From contig NZ_VDMO01000001.1 in the NCBI RefSeq assembly GCF_006335125.1, positions 62,001-126,000 of the forward strand: a stretch of DNA of 64,000 nucleotides, given 5' to 3'. Under the pieces are notes generated by a model. The model had not been told where the DNA came from. It made no database searches and worked only from the letters and a program-made list of their open reading frames with translations. This document shows positions 26,508-34,604 of this stretch, in pieces. Source of the stretch: Deinococcus radiopugnans ATCC 19172 (GTDB taxonomy: Bacteria > Deinococcota > Deinococci > Deinococcales > Deinococcaceae). Made by a program: the position numbers and the translations under genes. Position 1 is the stretch's first letter. Every line of letters begins with the position of its first letter.

Positions 26508-26759
26508 ATGGATTTTGAAGCAGTTCAAGCTGTCCTGATCCTGCTGTGGGTGCTGTTCGTGCTGGGCTGTTTCGTCTGGTACCTCTCCCGCCGCCACGCA
26601 CCAAGGCGCCGCTGGAAGCGCCCCGAACGCATCCGCCTGTGGGACTGGCTGGGTCTCCTGCTGGCCGTCTTCGGCAACGATCCGGGGATCGGTTCCAGCG
26701 GGCCTGATTCACCTTCTGCCAAAACACGGAAGAAGCAGGCGGCCAGGCCCAGACGCTGA
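26508..26759 (+). CDS. Small single-span membrane protein
   Basis: 83 residues, five bp after the TPR gene. One strong helix 'AVQAVLILLWVLFVLGCFVW' is followed by an Arg-rich cytoplasmic stretch ('SRRHAPRRRWKRPERIR') and a weak second hydrophobic segment, ending in a basic tail. No family is recognised. It is the last gene of the site-E operon. Confidence 0.6.
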   Translation: MDFEAVQAVLILLWVLFVLGCFVWYLSRRHAPRRRWKRPERIRLWDWLGLLLAVFGNDPGIGSSGPDSPSAKTRKKQAARPRR

Positions 26760-26761
26760 GG

Positions 26762-26800
26762 CCCACTGCCCGGTCACACCCCAATCTCGCCCGATACATC
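26762..26800 (+). promoter_or_regulatory. Weak relative of the GTCAC element (site F) before the Cys-repeat protein
   Basis: One full GTCAC at 26773-26777 with a poor partner CCCAC 11 bp upstream. The nearest -10-like box (TACATC, 26795) is about 6 bp too far. Probably a decayed or different promoter. Confidence 0.25.
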
Positions 26801-26827
26801 CGTGACTCCAGGAGGTGCAGTTCAGAG

Positions 26828-28189
26828 ATGAACCTTTTCAAGCAGATCGCAGTGTTCGGCGCTGTGGCGGTGAGTCTTCTCGCCCCCAATCCAGTCCAGG
26901 GCGGGAATGTGCCGCCCGCCGGTTCCAGTCCGGCCCGTTTTTTCATGCCCACCGATGTTCCCGAAAATACGGCGGGCAGCACCGTCAAAACCGACGCCCA
27001 GGGCAATGTCCACTCGGTGTACCGGGTCTATGCGCGGGGGGACGCGTTTTACAGCTTCTGTGCCTCTGCGTGCAACAAGGGAGCGCAGATGAAGGCCGTG
27101 CGCTTCAAGACCGACGGCGCGGTCCAGAACGTGATGCTGGCGCTGACCCGTGCCGGACAGCCCCGTGTGTTGATCAGCACATCGCAGCGGGTTCACTACG
27201 CCACCTGTGACTCCGGCTGTGCGGCACAGAGGAACTGGAAGACCACCGTGATTCTGGACCGTCAGGCATTCGGCGAGCGTGGTCTGGACATTTCCGGCGA
27301 GGCGTTTGCGCTCGACGCGCAGGACCGTCCGCGCTTCATCATGTCCAGTTACCCGCAAATCATCGCTTCCCTCCAGAACCGCTTCGACACCTACTTTGTG
27401 GGGTGCGACGCGGGCTGTTCCCAGGCGCAGAACTGGAGGTCGGCGCTGTTGTACGACGATCAGGCGTGGCGTGACGTGCAGTTGCGGTTCAATGCCAGGG
27501 GTCAGATGCGGCTGGCGCTGATTGGCCGGATCAAAGGGATCAGCGGCCCCAACAACAGTGATGTGGTGGGATATGCCGAGTGCGACAGCGCCTGTGACCG
27601 CGCAGACCGCTGGAATGCCGTGGGGCTGCAACCGGTCTATGTTACGGCACGGCTGACCTCCAAGCCCACGGTGGCGCTGCAACTGACCTCATCGGGAGCG
27701 CCGAGAGTCGCTTTGATCGCCACGCTACCCAACTATGAACTCGGCTACCTGAGGTACCTGAGCTGCGATCAGAACTGCACGGAAGACAACTGGACGAACA
27801 CCGGTCTGTTGCAGGGCGAGTCTCTTTACCCAGGGCTTGGCCTGGCCTTGCGGGGGAATCAACCGGTGATTGCCCTGTCCTACGGCGGTGACGTGAGGCT
27901 GCTGAGCTGCCAGAGCAACTGCTCGGGCGTCAAGTCCTGGAAAGTCTCTGCGGTGGAGTCCGGCAGTGATCTGGCCGCCGATAAGATCATCCCCTACCCC
28001 AACTGCACCCTCTCGGCCTGGTTTCTCTACGATCCGTCCGTCGCCATCGCCCCGGATGGCCGCGCCGTGGTGACTTACTCGGCCTCCGACGATTCCGGCG
28101 GTTTCGCCAGACCCGACACCACCAAACCGGCGTGCAAGGCGGGAACAGACATGATTTTCGCCCGTTACGCAGCCCTATCGAAGGACTGA
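26828..28189 (+). CDS. Secreted protein with repeated Cys-pair motif, propeller-like
   Basis: 453 residues with signal peptide MNLFKQIAVFGAVAVSLLAP. At least six copies of a C-x3-C unit, most followed by a Trp, recur at intervals of about 50-70 residues: FCASACNKG, TCDSGCAAQRNW, GCDAGCSQAQNW, ECDSACDRADRW, SCDQNCTEDNW and SCQSNCSGVKSW. Each is preceded by a beta-strand pair, suggesting a six-bladed propeller with one disulfide per blade. AGGAGG precedes the ATG. No family is recognised. The stop codon lies at the exact left end of a dispersed repeat, so the original C-terminus may have been altered by that insertion. Confidence 0.75.
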   Translation: MNLFKQIAVFGAVAVSLLAPNPVQGGNVPPAGSSPARFFMPTDVPENTAGSTVKTDAQGNVHSVYRVYARGDAFYSFCASACNKGAQMKAVRFKTDGAVQNVMLALTRAGQPRVLISTSQRVHYATCDSGCAAQRNWKTTVILDRQAFGERGLDISGEAFALDAQDRPRFIMSSYPQIIASLQNRFDTYFVGCDAGCSQAQNWRSALLYDDQAWRDVQLRFNARGQMRLALIGRIKGISGPNNSDVVGYAECDSACDRADRWNAVGLQPVYVTARLTSKPTVALQLTSSGAPRVALIATLPNYELGYLRYLSCDQNCTEDNWTNTGLLQGESLYPGLGLALRGNQPVIALSYGGDVRLLSCQSNCSGVKSWKVSAVESGSDLAADKIIPYPNCTLSAWFLYDPSVAIAPDGRAVVTYSASDDSGGFARPDTTKPACKAGTDMIFARYAALSKD

Positions 28190-28324
28190 TACGGATTCCG
28201 TCTGTTTCGTGTAGAAACCGGGACAGCGCCGGTTCCCACACTCCACGCCCGGAACCCGTTTTTCTCCTGCTCGCTCCGCTCGGATTTCCAGGTGTTTTCA
28301 ACACCTTTCAATCGGAGTCCGTAT
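28189..28324. repeat. Dispersed MITE-like structured repeat, copy 1
   Basis: 136 bp bounded by ATACGGATTCCG and CGGAGTCCGTAT (inverted repeats with one mismatch). Inside are two hairpins: GTGTAGAAACCGG/CCGGTTCCCACAC and AGGTGTT-TTC-AACACCT. A second copy in opposite orientation is at 54578-54752. It begins at the last base of the upstream stop codon and ends 41 bp before the cupin start. It resembles the small noncoding repeats described in Deinococcus. Confidence 0.8.
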
Positions 28325-28364
28325 GAGCCGTGGGACGGCCTCCAATTCCCAAAGGGGATTCCAC

Positions 28365-28931
28365 ATGAACCCAACCACTCCCGCGTCTCTGCGCGGCCAG
28401 CCCCTGACCATCCACAACAAGATTCAGCGTGACAGCGTGACGTTCCTGCGCCGCACCGACGGACAGCTCAGCACCCTGGTTCGTGTGGAACTCGCGCCCG
28501 GCGGCGGCAATCCGCCTCACCGCCACTCGGCCTACGCCGAAACGTTTACCGCGCGGCAAGGCACGCTGGGCCTGCATCTGGATGGGCGTGAACTGCGGCT
28601 CCAATCAGGTGAGACAGTCACCGCCCCAATTGGCTCGGTTCACCGCTTCTACAACCCCACGGACGAACCGGTGGTCTTCGAGGTGGAAATCCAGCCCGGC
28701 CACCGGGGCTTCGAGCGGGGGCTGATCGTGCTGTACGGCCTCGCCAACGACGACCGCACCGACATGCAGGGACGGCCCCGCCATCCGCTTCACCTGGGCC
28801 TGTTCTCCAGCCTGACCGACACCCGGCTGATCGGGCCGCTGGCGACGTTGAACCCGGTGATGACCGCCCTGGGGTGGCTGGCGCGGGTCACCGGCACACA
28901 GCGCCGACTGCTGGCCAGGTACGACCGCTGA
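28365..28931 (+). CDS. Cupin-domain protein
   Basis: 188 residues. The start MNPTTPAS at 28365 is chosen for its AAGGGGATTCC ribosome site; an in-frame ATG at 28323 lies inside the repeat. The cupin motif reads 'GGGNPPHRHSAYAETFTARQ' (two His and Glu) and 'TAPIGSVHRFYNPTDEP' (His). The C-terminal helix region 'NPVMTALGWLARVTGTQRRL' is unusual for a plain cupin and may touch a membrane. A metal-binding sensor or enzyme is likely; substrate unknown. Confidence 0.85.
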   Translation: MNPTTPASLRGQPLTIHNKIQRDSVTFLRRTDGQLSTLVRVELAPGGGNPPHRHSAYAETFTARQGTLGLHLDGRELRLQSGETVTAPIGSVHRFYNPTDEPVVFEVEIQPGHRGFERGLIVLYGLANDDRTDMQGRPRHPLHLGLFSSLTDTRLIGPLATLNPVMTALGWLARVTGTQRRLLARYDR

Positions 28932-29097
28932 GTGGTCTGAGATCATCCAGCGGCGCCCCCCTCTGGATGGGCGCAGTGATGCCGTGCCTCAAGCGAAGCC
29001 CTGGACAGGCCGGCCCCCTTGCGGGGCACATCCGCCGCCAGGTTTTGATCGAACGCAGATCATGCTGTGATCATGGTCTCCTGGTTACCGTGCCGTC

Positions 29098-29498
29098 ATG
29101 ACCCAGAATGGCTTACTGCTCAGCGTCTCCCGCAAGGCCGATTCTGCCGTGCCGGGACCCTACGACGTCCTGTGCGGTCACGCACGGTCACTGGGCCGCG
29201 ACGCTGCCTTCCGGGCGTCGTTGCGGACTCTTCCCCGGCTGGAACCCAACACTCTTCTCCGCTGCGCCCTCGAAGCTCTCCCTGATCTGGAGCTGCTGCC
29301 CCTTCCCGTCCTGGCCACAGAACTTTTGACGGCGTTGGAGTGGACCGGCGTGCCGCCAGTCTCCTGGCCTGGTTGCGGGTGGACGAGCGCGTCGCCGTGA
29401 CCACTGGACCTGCAGTTGCCGGGACTGGAGCGAGGCGACCCAGAAGACACCTGTCTCAGCGCGTGTCGGCCGCTCTGGATCGACACCGTCTGCTTTGA
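29098..29498 (+). pseudogene. Probable frameshifted small gene, leaderless promoter
   Basis: TACCGT at 29086-29091 lies 6 nt before an ATG, the spacing typical of leaderless genes here. The first frame (29098-29400) gives 'MTQNGLLLSVSRKADSAVPG' and onward to 'VLATELLTALEW', after which it turns Cys/Pro/Ser-rich. From about 29340 another plus-strand frame reads smoothly, 'VDRRAASLLAWLRVDERVAV', and stops at 29498. A one-base change near 29335 would join them. No family is recognised. Confidence 0.35.
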
Positions 29499-29760
29499 CG
29501 GACGGCGGGCGGCGGGCCTTGCCGGCTTCTTGTCAGGCCATCTCGTAGAGGACACAGAAGGGGCAAGGCCACATCACCCCTCACTGCGGCGCTGAGAACG
29601 TCGAAGGACGGGAAGAATCGAGATTCCGCCGCATGGGAACAGCCTCTTTGCACGCTGTGGCGTGTCGCGGTGACCGTCACAGAGAGGCGGGGGTTGAGAG
29701 GTGACTGTTCTTGCCGCCCCGCCAGGTCTGGCAGGTGCGGCGGCAGTCACCTTTCACGCA
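29499..29760. other. Intergenic stretch without recognised gene
   Basis: Between the frameshifted gene and promoter site G I see no frame with a credible start, no repeat and no structured RNA. One GTCAC at 29746-29750 lies 15 bp before site G. Confidence 0.4.
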
Positions 29761-29793
29761 GTCACATCCCAATCACCCCCCTTTTCCTAGGCT
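29761..29793 (+). promoter_or_regulatory. Tandem 11-bp promoter element (site G) for the multicopper oxidase
   Basis: GTCAC (29761-29765), ATCCCA, ATCAC (29772-29776), N10, CTAGGCT (29787-29793). The second half-site has one change; spacing is exact. An additional GTCAC lies at 29746. Confidence 0.5.
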
Positions 29794-29843
29794 GCCGACA
29801 CCTGCGGGACCGCGCCTCACACCCGCCCGCCAAGGAGACCTTC

Positions 29844-31181
29844 ATGTTCAATGCACGCCCAGCCTTCCGAACGCTCCTGCTCAGTGTGCTGACCGTTGGC
29901 GCGGCCCTGGCCCACGGGCTGCCGTCCTCACCTGCCGCCCGCCCGTCAGGGCAACTGATCCGGCAGTTTCTCGCCCGCCCTGAGGGCACGGTGTCGCTGT
30001 CCCAGGCCACGCGCGGCGTCCACGCCTTCACGCTGAACGTTCACCGCATCGAGACCGAGATCGCGCCCGGCGTGCGGGTACAGCAGTGGGCCTTTGGTTT
30101 TCCGAGTCAGCCTGCCAGCGTGCCTGGCCCCGAACTGCGGGTCAAGGTGGGGGAGTTGGTGCGGATCACCCTGCACAACACCCATGACCAGCCGCATACG
30201 CTGCACCTGCACGGCATCACCAGCCTCGCTCAGGAGATGGACGGCGTGCCGCACCTGAGCCACGCCGTGTTGCCGGGTCAGTCCTTCACCTACGAATTCG
30301 TCGCCACCGAGGCGGGCACGTTTGCCTACCACTGTCACGTTCAGACCAACGTGCATCTGGACATGGGCATGTACGGGGCGCTGATCGTCGAAGACCCGGA
30401 CGTCAAGCCTGTCTGGACCGCCGAACACACCCTGATCCTGGACGAGTGGGACAGCCACCATGACCCCGAGCAGCGGCCCTACACGCCGCACTACGACGAG
30501 TTTCTGGTGAACGGCAAGGCCTTTCCGCTGATTCCTGAACTCGACATTCCAGCGGGTCAGACGCAGCTGGTGCGGTTCGTGAACCTGGGGGCGCAGCCGC
30601 ACAGCCTGCACCTGCACGGCACCAGCTTTCTGGTGATGGCCAAGGACGGCCATGACCTGCCCGCGCCGTATGTGGCCGACACATTGCCGATCCTGCCGGG
30701 AGAGCGCTACGACGTGCTGGTGAAAGGCCGTGACGGCACCTTCGTGTGGCATGATCACAACAGCAATGCCAACACCAACCAGGGCGAGTATCCGGGTGGG
30801 ATGCACTTCGACGTGGCGGGCAGCCCGGCGCTGCGGGCGGATGGCACGCTGGCCCCACCTGCCGGGCATGATCACGGCGCGACGACGATGACTCTGCCCA
30901 CGCCTGCATCCACGCCCGGCCCAGCTGAGACCGCCGCTGTGGTCAGGATCTCGAACTTCGAGTATGCCCCGGAAGCGGTGCGGGTGCGGGTGGGCGGTAG
31001 GGTCACCTGGGAGAATCACGACAGCGTGGGGCACGAACTGGCCGTGAGTGTGGGCGGTCAGGAACAGCGGGTGACGCTGCCGCCGGGGGGCCGGGCGAGC
31101 GTCACCTTTCCCGAGACGGGCAACTTCGTCTACCGTTGCCTGCCGCATCCCTTCATGACCGGGACCGTACAGGTGCAGTAG
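29844..31181 (+). CDS. Secreted multicopper oxidase with a fused C-terminal blue-copper domain
   Basis: 445 residues; signal peptide MFNARPAFRTLLLSVLTVGA, AAGGAGACC before the ATG. Two cupredoxin domains follow: the first with 'PHTLHLHGITS' and 'TFAYHCHVQTNVHLDMGMYG' (type 1 and trinuclear ligands), the second with 'PHSLHLHGTSF' and 'TFVWHDHNSNANTN'. After a His/Pro linker, a third, plastocyanin-like domain has 'HELAVSVGG' and 'FVYRCLPHPFMTG' (His, Cys, His, Met ligands). It should oxidise small phenols, metals or reductants with oxygen, outside the membrane; the fused domain could feed electrons. The next gene encodes two more cupredoxin domains. Confidence 0.9.
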   Translation: MFNARPAFRTLLLSVLTVGAALAHGLPSSPAARPSGQLIRQFLARPEGTVSLSQATRGVHAFTLNVHRIETEIAPGVRVQQWAFGFPSQPASVPGPELRVKVGELVRITLHNTHDQPHTLHLHGITSLAQEMDGVPHLSHAVLPGQSFTYEFVATEAGTFAYHCHVQTNVHLDMGMYGALIVEDPDVKPVWTAEHTLILDEWDSHHDPEQRPYTPHYDEFLVNGKAFPLIPELDIPAGQTQLVRFVNLGAQPHSLHLHGTSFLVMAKDGHDLPAPYVADTLPILPGERYDVLVKGRDGTFVWHDHNSNANTNQGEYPGGMHFDVAGSPALRADGTLAPPAGHDHGATTMTLPTPASTPGPAETAAVVRISNFEYAPEAVRVRVGGRVTWENHDSVGHELAVSVGGQEQRVTLPPGGRASVTFPETGNFVYRCLPHPFMTGTVQVQ

Positions 31182-31230
31182 TGCGGCAGAGCTGCCGTTT
31201 GCGGCTCGCTGACCCGACGCTCCGTGGCTG

Positions 31231-31263
31231 GTCACGCTTCAGTCACACCCCGGCTTCTACTGT
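31231..31263 (+). promoter_or_regulatory. Tandem 11-bp GTCAC promoter element (site H) for the double cupredoxin
   Basis: GTCAC (31231-31235), GCTTCA, GTCAC (31242-31246), N10, CTACTGT (31257-31263). One of the two cleanest copies. Leader about 40 nt. Confidence 0.65.
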
Positions 31264-31309
31264 CGGCCAGGTTCGGCCCATGCGCCGATCTGACACAGGA
31301 GAACCCACC

Positions 31310-32176
31310 ATGAAAAACCCTGCCTCCGCCCGTTTTCTGCTCCCTCTCATCCTGAGCGCTGCCCTGACCACCCCCGCACTGGCCCAGCACGGGGCGCACA
31401 GCCTGCCCGCCGTTCAGATCCAGGGACAGGACTACCAGTACAGCGGCCCGGCCAGCGTGCCTGCCGGCTGGACCACGCTTGAGTTCCGTAACACCGGCCA
31501 GGAACCCCATCATCTGCAACTGGTCCGCCTGCCGGACGGCATGACCCAGGCCAGCTTTCTGGCGGGTCTTCAGGCCAACGAGGGCGCCACCCTCGCCAGC
31601 GTGGAGATGGTGGGCGGCGTGGGGATGCTGCTGCCCGGCCAGTCGCAGCAGGTGACCGTGAACCTGAGCGAACCCGGCACGTACCTGGAACTGTGCCTGA
31701 TTCCTGATGCCAACGGCGTGCCCCACCTGGCGCTGGGCATGGTCAAGACCTTGCAGGTGGCCCCCGCCGGAGCGGTTCAGGCCCAGCCACCCCAGGCCGA
31801 CTTCCAGGTCAAGCTGGTGGATTACGGCTTCGAGCTGCCCAGGGGCGTGACCGTCACCGAAGGTCCGCAGGTCTGGGAGATCGCCAACGACGGCCCCGAG
31901 GGTCACGAGATGACCGTATTCCGGCTCGCACCTGGCAAGACGATGGAGGACGTGAATGCTTACCTGAAAAATCCCGAAGGCGCCATGCCGCTGATTCCGC
32001 TGGGCGGGGCACAGGCGATGGCAAAAGGGCGGGTGTCCTATCTGCATCTGGATCTCGCACCCGGCGAGTACGTGATGGTCTGCATGGTGCCCAGCCCCGG
32101 CCATCAGGGAGCGCCGCACGCCGTTCTGGGCATGCTGCGCCCCTTCACCGTTGCGGCCAAAACGGCCCAGCGCTGA
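31310..32176 (+). CDS. Secreted protein with two tandem cupredoxin-like domains
   Basis: 288 residues; signal peptide [31 protein letters not shown] before the ATG. Domain 1 (about 30-145) has '[10 protein letters not shown]' and '[20 protein letters not shown]'; domain 2 (about 160-280) has '[10 protein letters not shown]' and '[20 protein letters not shown]'. Each thus keeps His, Cys, His, Met in the order of blue-copper sites, with longer loops than plastocyanin. It is an internal duplication. It probably carries electrons or copper for the adjacent oxidase. It has its own site-H promoter. Confidence 0.8.
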   Translation: MKNPASARFLLPLILSAALTTPALAQHGAHSLPAVQIQGQDYQYSGPASVPAGWTTLEFRNTGQEPHHLQLVRLPDGMTQASFLAGLQANEGATLASVEMVGGVGMLLPGQSQQVTVNLSEPGTYLELCLIPDANGVPHLALGMVKTLQVAPAGAVQAQPPQADFQVKLVDYGFELPRGVTVTEGPQVWEIANDGPEGHEMTVFRLAPGKTMEDVNAYLKNPEGAMPLIPLGGAQAMAKGRVSYLHLDLAPGEYVMVCMVPSPGHQGAPHAVLGMLRPFTVAAKTAQR

Positions 32177-32414
32177 CAGGCGAAGGGGTGGACAGGCCCG
32201 GAGAGGGTGGCCTGTCCACCTGGTTCTGGACACTGGCGGGAAGAGGCGCATGAGCGGTATGCAGACGGAACGCCCTGTGGATCACCCACAACACGCTGGT
32301 CCTCCGCGTCCGCCTCCCTGGGCAGAGGAGGCTGGCCCCCGCCTGAGCGCCCTTCGGCGCGCAACGTCTGCACCGGACCGTGCCCTGCCCCCCCCTCTCA
32401 ACACCGGAGACGCC

Positions 32415-32744
32415 ATGAACATGCACAGGCTGAACGACATAACCTTCGCCGCTGGCGTGGCCGAGGGCTACACCCTGGTGGATTTCTGGGCACCCTGGTG
32501 TGCGCCCTGCCGCCTGATCGGCCCGGTCCTTGAGGAACTCGCCCGCGAATACCAGGGCCGGATCTCGGTGGCCAAGCTGAACGTCGACGAGAGCGCCGCC
32601 ACGGCCCTGCGCTACCGGGCCATGAGCCTGCCCACGCTGATTCTGTTCAAGGACGGCGAGCCGGTCCGCACCACTGTCGGCGCTCAACCGAAACGGAATC
32701 TGAAGGCCATGCTCGACTCGGAACTGGCCCAGGACGCCGACTGA
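32415..32744 (+). CDS. Thioredoxin
   Basis: 109 residues from the ATG at 32415; longer in-frame starts have no fold. '[20 protein letters not shown]' contains the WCAPC active site (Cys at about 28 and 31), and '[16 protein letters not shown]' has the cis-Pro loop. There is no signal peptide, so it acts in the cytoplasm as a disulfide reductase. Ala replaces the Gly of the classical WCGPC. It follows the cupredoxin gene by 238 bp and may have its own promoter. Confidence 0.9.
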   Translation: MNMHRLNDITFAAGVAEGYTLVDFWAPWCAPCRLIGPVLEELAREYQGRISVAKLNVDESAATALRYRAMSLPTLILFKDGEPVRTTVGAQPKRNLKAMLDSELAQDAD

Positions 32745-33055
32745 ACGGCCGTTACCGCGTTGGAATTGACTCGCTGTCTCCCTGTTTCTGGACGCCGCCG
32801 AGGAGCGCCTGGGCCCGTTGCCTGAACGGTTCGAAAAACTCGGGCGGGACGTCAGGTTGGGCTCTCCGTTCCAGCCCGTCACGCAGCCCTAAGGCGGCCT
32901 GACAAGCGCCCTGGGGATCCTGGGCCGCAGCAGTGTGACCTGGCCTGGTTTTGCCTCCATCTGCCAACACGCTTAGGTTGTCACCGTGCGTGCGCTGAGG
33001 GGAATTGGGGCAACTTGAGAACAGGTCACGGCGGTGGATGGATGCGCCCGGCGGT
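32745..33055. other. Intergenic stretch without supportable gene
   Basis: A minus-strand frame (32752-33060) reads partly protein-like near its end ('VPPEFFEPFRQRAQALLGG'), but has no ribosome site or promoter and overlaps promoter site I. It may be a remnant of a lost gene. Confidence 0.35.
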
Positions 33056-33088
33056 GTCACGCCCCAGTCACATGCCTCCTTCTACCTT
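33056..33088 (+). promoter_or_regulatory. Tandem 11-bp GTCAC promoter element (site I), leaderless
   Basis: GTCAC (33056-33060), GCCCCA, GTCAC (33067-33071), N10, CTACCTT (33082-33088). The GTG start at 33095 is 6 nt after the -10 box, so transcription starts at or next to the start codon. Confidence 0.65.
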
Positions 33089-33094
33089 GCCCCC

Positions 33095-34447
33095 GTGCGA
33101 CGCTCTCTCTTCTGGCTTCTCTCCACGTCCCTGTTCCTGTGCAGCCTGGCCCACGGTTCAGGCATTGCCGGCACAGACGCCGATCACAACGGCATCCGCG
33201 ACGACATCGACACGTACATTGCCGAGCAGACCCCCGCGTCCTCAGCCACGCGGGCGGCGGCGCAGGAGTATGCGCGGGCCATCCAGAGCCTGGTGACGGG
33301 CGTACCGCCAACGGCGGGCGCAGAAGCCCCACTGCTGGCCCTTCTCCACAGCGGCGCACTGGGCAGTGGGGCATTGGGTAGCGAGGGACAGGACAACGAG
33401 GTCAGGGGCTGGGCCGAGTGGGCCAGAGAGTTGCGGGCCCGCACGGTCAACACGGGCGCGCGGCTCAACGCCTACGCCGCAGCGCTCGATGCGGCGGGGC
33501 CCCAGTTTGTTCCGCTCCAGCCGGACGGTGAAGGCGAGTGCCCTGCCGGCAACTGCACGGTGGTCATCTTCCAAAATGGAATCCTGACCTCGGAGGAGAC
33601 GGCCCTGAAAAGCGTGCTGGCCCTGCGGCGGCTCCTCGGCGAGACGGCGGCCAACCAGCGCCTGCTATACGCGCTGAACTACAACCCCACCGAGGGAATG
33701 CGCGACTTTGTCGAGGTCTTCCGCCAGAAATTCGGCGAGCAGGATACGGCGGCAGCCTTCGCCGGGACGTTCGGGGAGCCGGGCGCGCTCTCGGGCGTGG
33801 CTGCCAGCCTGCTTCAGGCCAGGCTCAAGGCCGCAGCGGAGCCTCCAACCACGCTGGCGGGCTGGGCGACGGCCCTGACGCAGCCGGGCAGGCTTCTCTC
33901 CGGGGCCGGTGCCCTGATGCCCACGCCCGACGAGATCACGGGTGCCGTGCGCCAGTACGCGGAGGTCTACCTGAAGCAGCTGGTGCGCGCGACGGTGCAG
34001 ATGCGGGAGCGCCTGGGCACCACCACGTATATGGACGACAATGCCCGGCAGCTCACGGACGGCGTGGAGGTCTACCTGCGCCGGGGGCTGCGGGTGGTGC
34101 TCGTCGCCCACAGCCAGGGCAACCTGTATGCCGACGTCGTGCACCGCGAACTCGCGCGCCGGGGTGTGTCCACCGCCCGGTTTGCGGTTGTTGGCGTCGC
34201 CGTCCCTAACGGGCAGTCTCCTGCCGGTGGACCGTACGTCTCGACCCAGGCGGACCTCGTGCTGGGGGCCCTGCGACTGGTGTTCCCGGTGCTGGAAGCC
34301 AATGACCGCACGGTGGCGGCGGGGCAGCCGGGCGGGACGTTCCTCGGCCACGCCTTCGTGGACGTGTACACCAGTCCAGGGTCCGTGGTGTCAGGGCGGG
34401 TCAGGGACGCCGTCTATCACGCCATCGAACAGGTGGCCCGGCCGTGA
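33095..34447 (+). CDS. Secreted alpha/beta-hydrolase-like protein
   Basis: 450 residues from GTG 33095; an in-frame ATG 30 codons upstream would lie before the promoter and is excluded. Signal peptide 'RRSLFWLLSTSLFLCSLAHG'. A short acidic segment 'GTDADHNGIRDDIDTYI' resembles a calcium-binding EF/thrombospondin type-3 loop. Near residue 338 'VVLVAHSQGNLYADVV' has the nucleophile-elbow form HSQGN, and 'GHAFVDVY' near residue 425 may hold the catalytic His. It may be an esterase or lipase; the acid residue is not assigned. Regulated from site I. Confidence 0.7.
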   Translation: MRRSLFWLLSTSLFLCSLAHGSGIAGTDADHNGIRDDIDTYIAEQTPASSATRAAAQEYARAIQSLVTGVPPTAGAEAPLLALLHSGALGSGALGSEGQDNEVRGWAEWARELRARTVNTGARLNAYAAALDAAGPQFVPLQPDGEGECPAGNCTVVIFQNGILTSEETALKSVLALRRLLGETAANQRLLYALNYNPTEGMRDFVEVFRQKFGEQDTAAAFAGTFGEPGALSGVAASLLQARLKAAAEPPTTLAGWATALTQPGRLLSGAGALMPTPDEITGAVRQYAEVYLKQLVRATVQMRERLGTTTYMDDNARQLTDGVEVYLRRGLRVVLVAHSQGNLYADVVHRELARRGVSTARFAVVGVAVPNGQSPAGGPYVSTQADLVLGALRLVFPVLEANDRTVAAGQPGGTFLGHAFVDVYTSPGSVVSGRVRDAVYHAIEQVARP

Positions 34448-34604
34448 GGTCAGGGCCGCAACTTTGCCGCTCCGGAACACCCCAGCCCGGACCGTCCCCG
34501 TCCTCTGGAACCTCGGTCCCCCTGGCCACCGGGGTTCCAGGCCGGTTGAACGGCTGTGCCACCCATCTGGCCTGCCGGTCAGTGGTTCATGGCATGGTGG
34601 GGGG

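Noticed and set aside
29178..29555. Minus-strand 125-codon frame opposite the frameshifted gene
   Set aside because: Composition is Arg/Ser/Pro only, as in antisense frames of GC-rich genes.
32752..33060. Minus-strand frame of 102 codons with a protein-like C-terminal part
   Set aside because: No ribosome site or promoter; it overlaps promoter site I; the first half is low-complexity.
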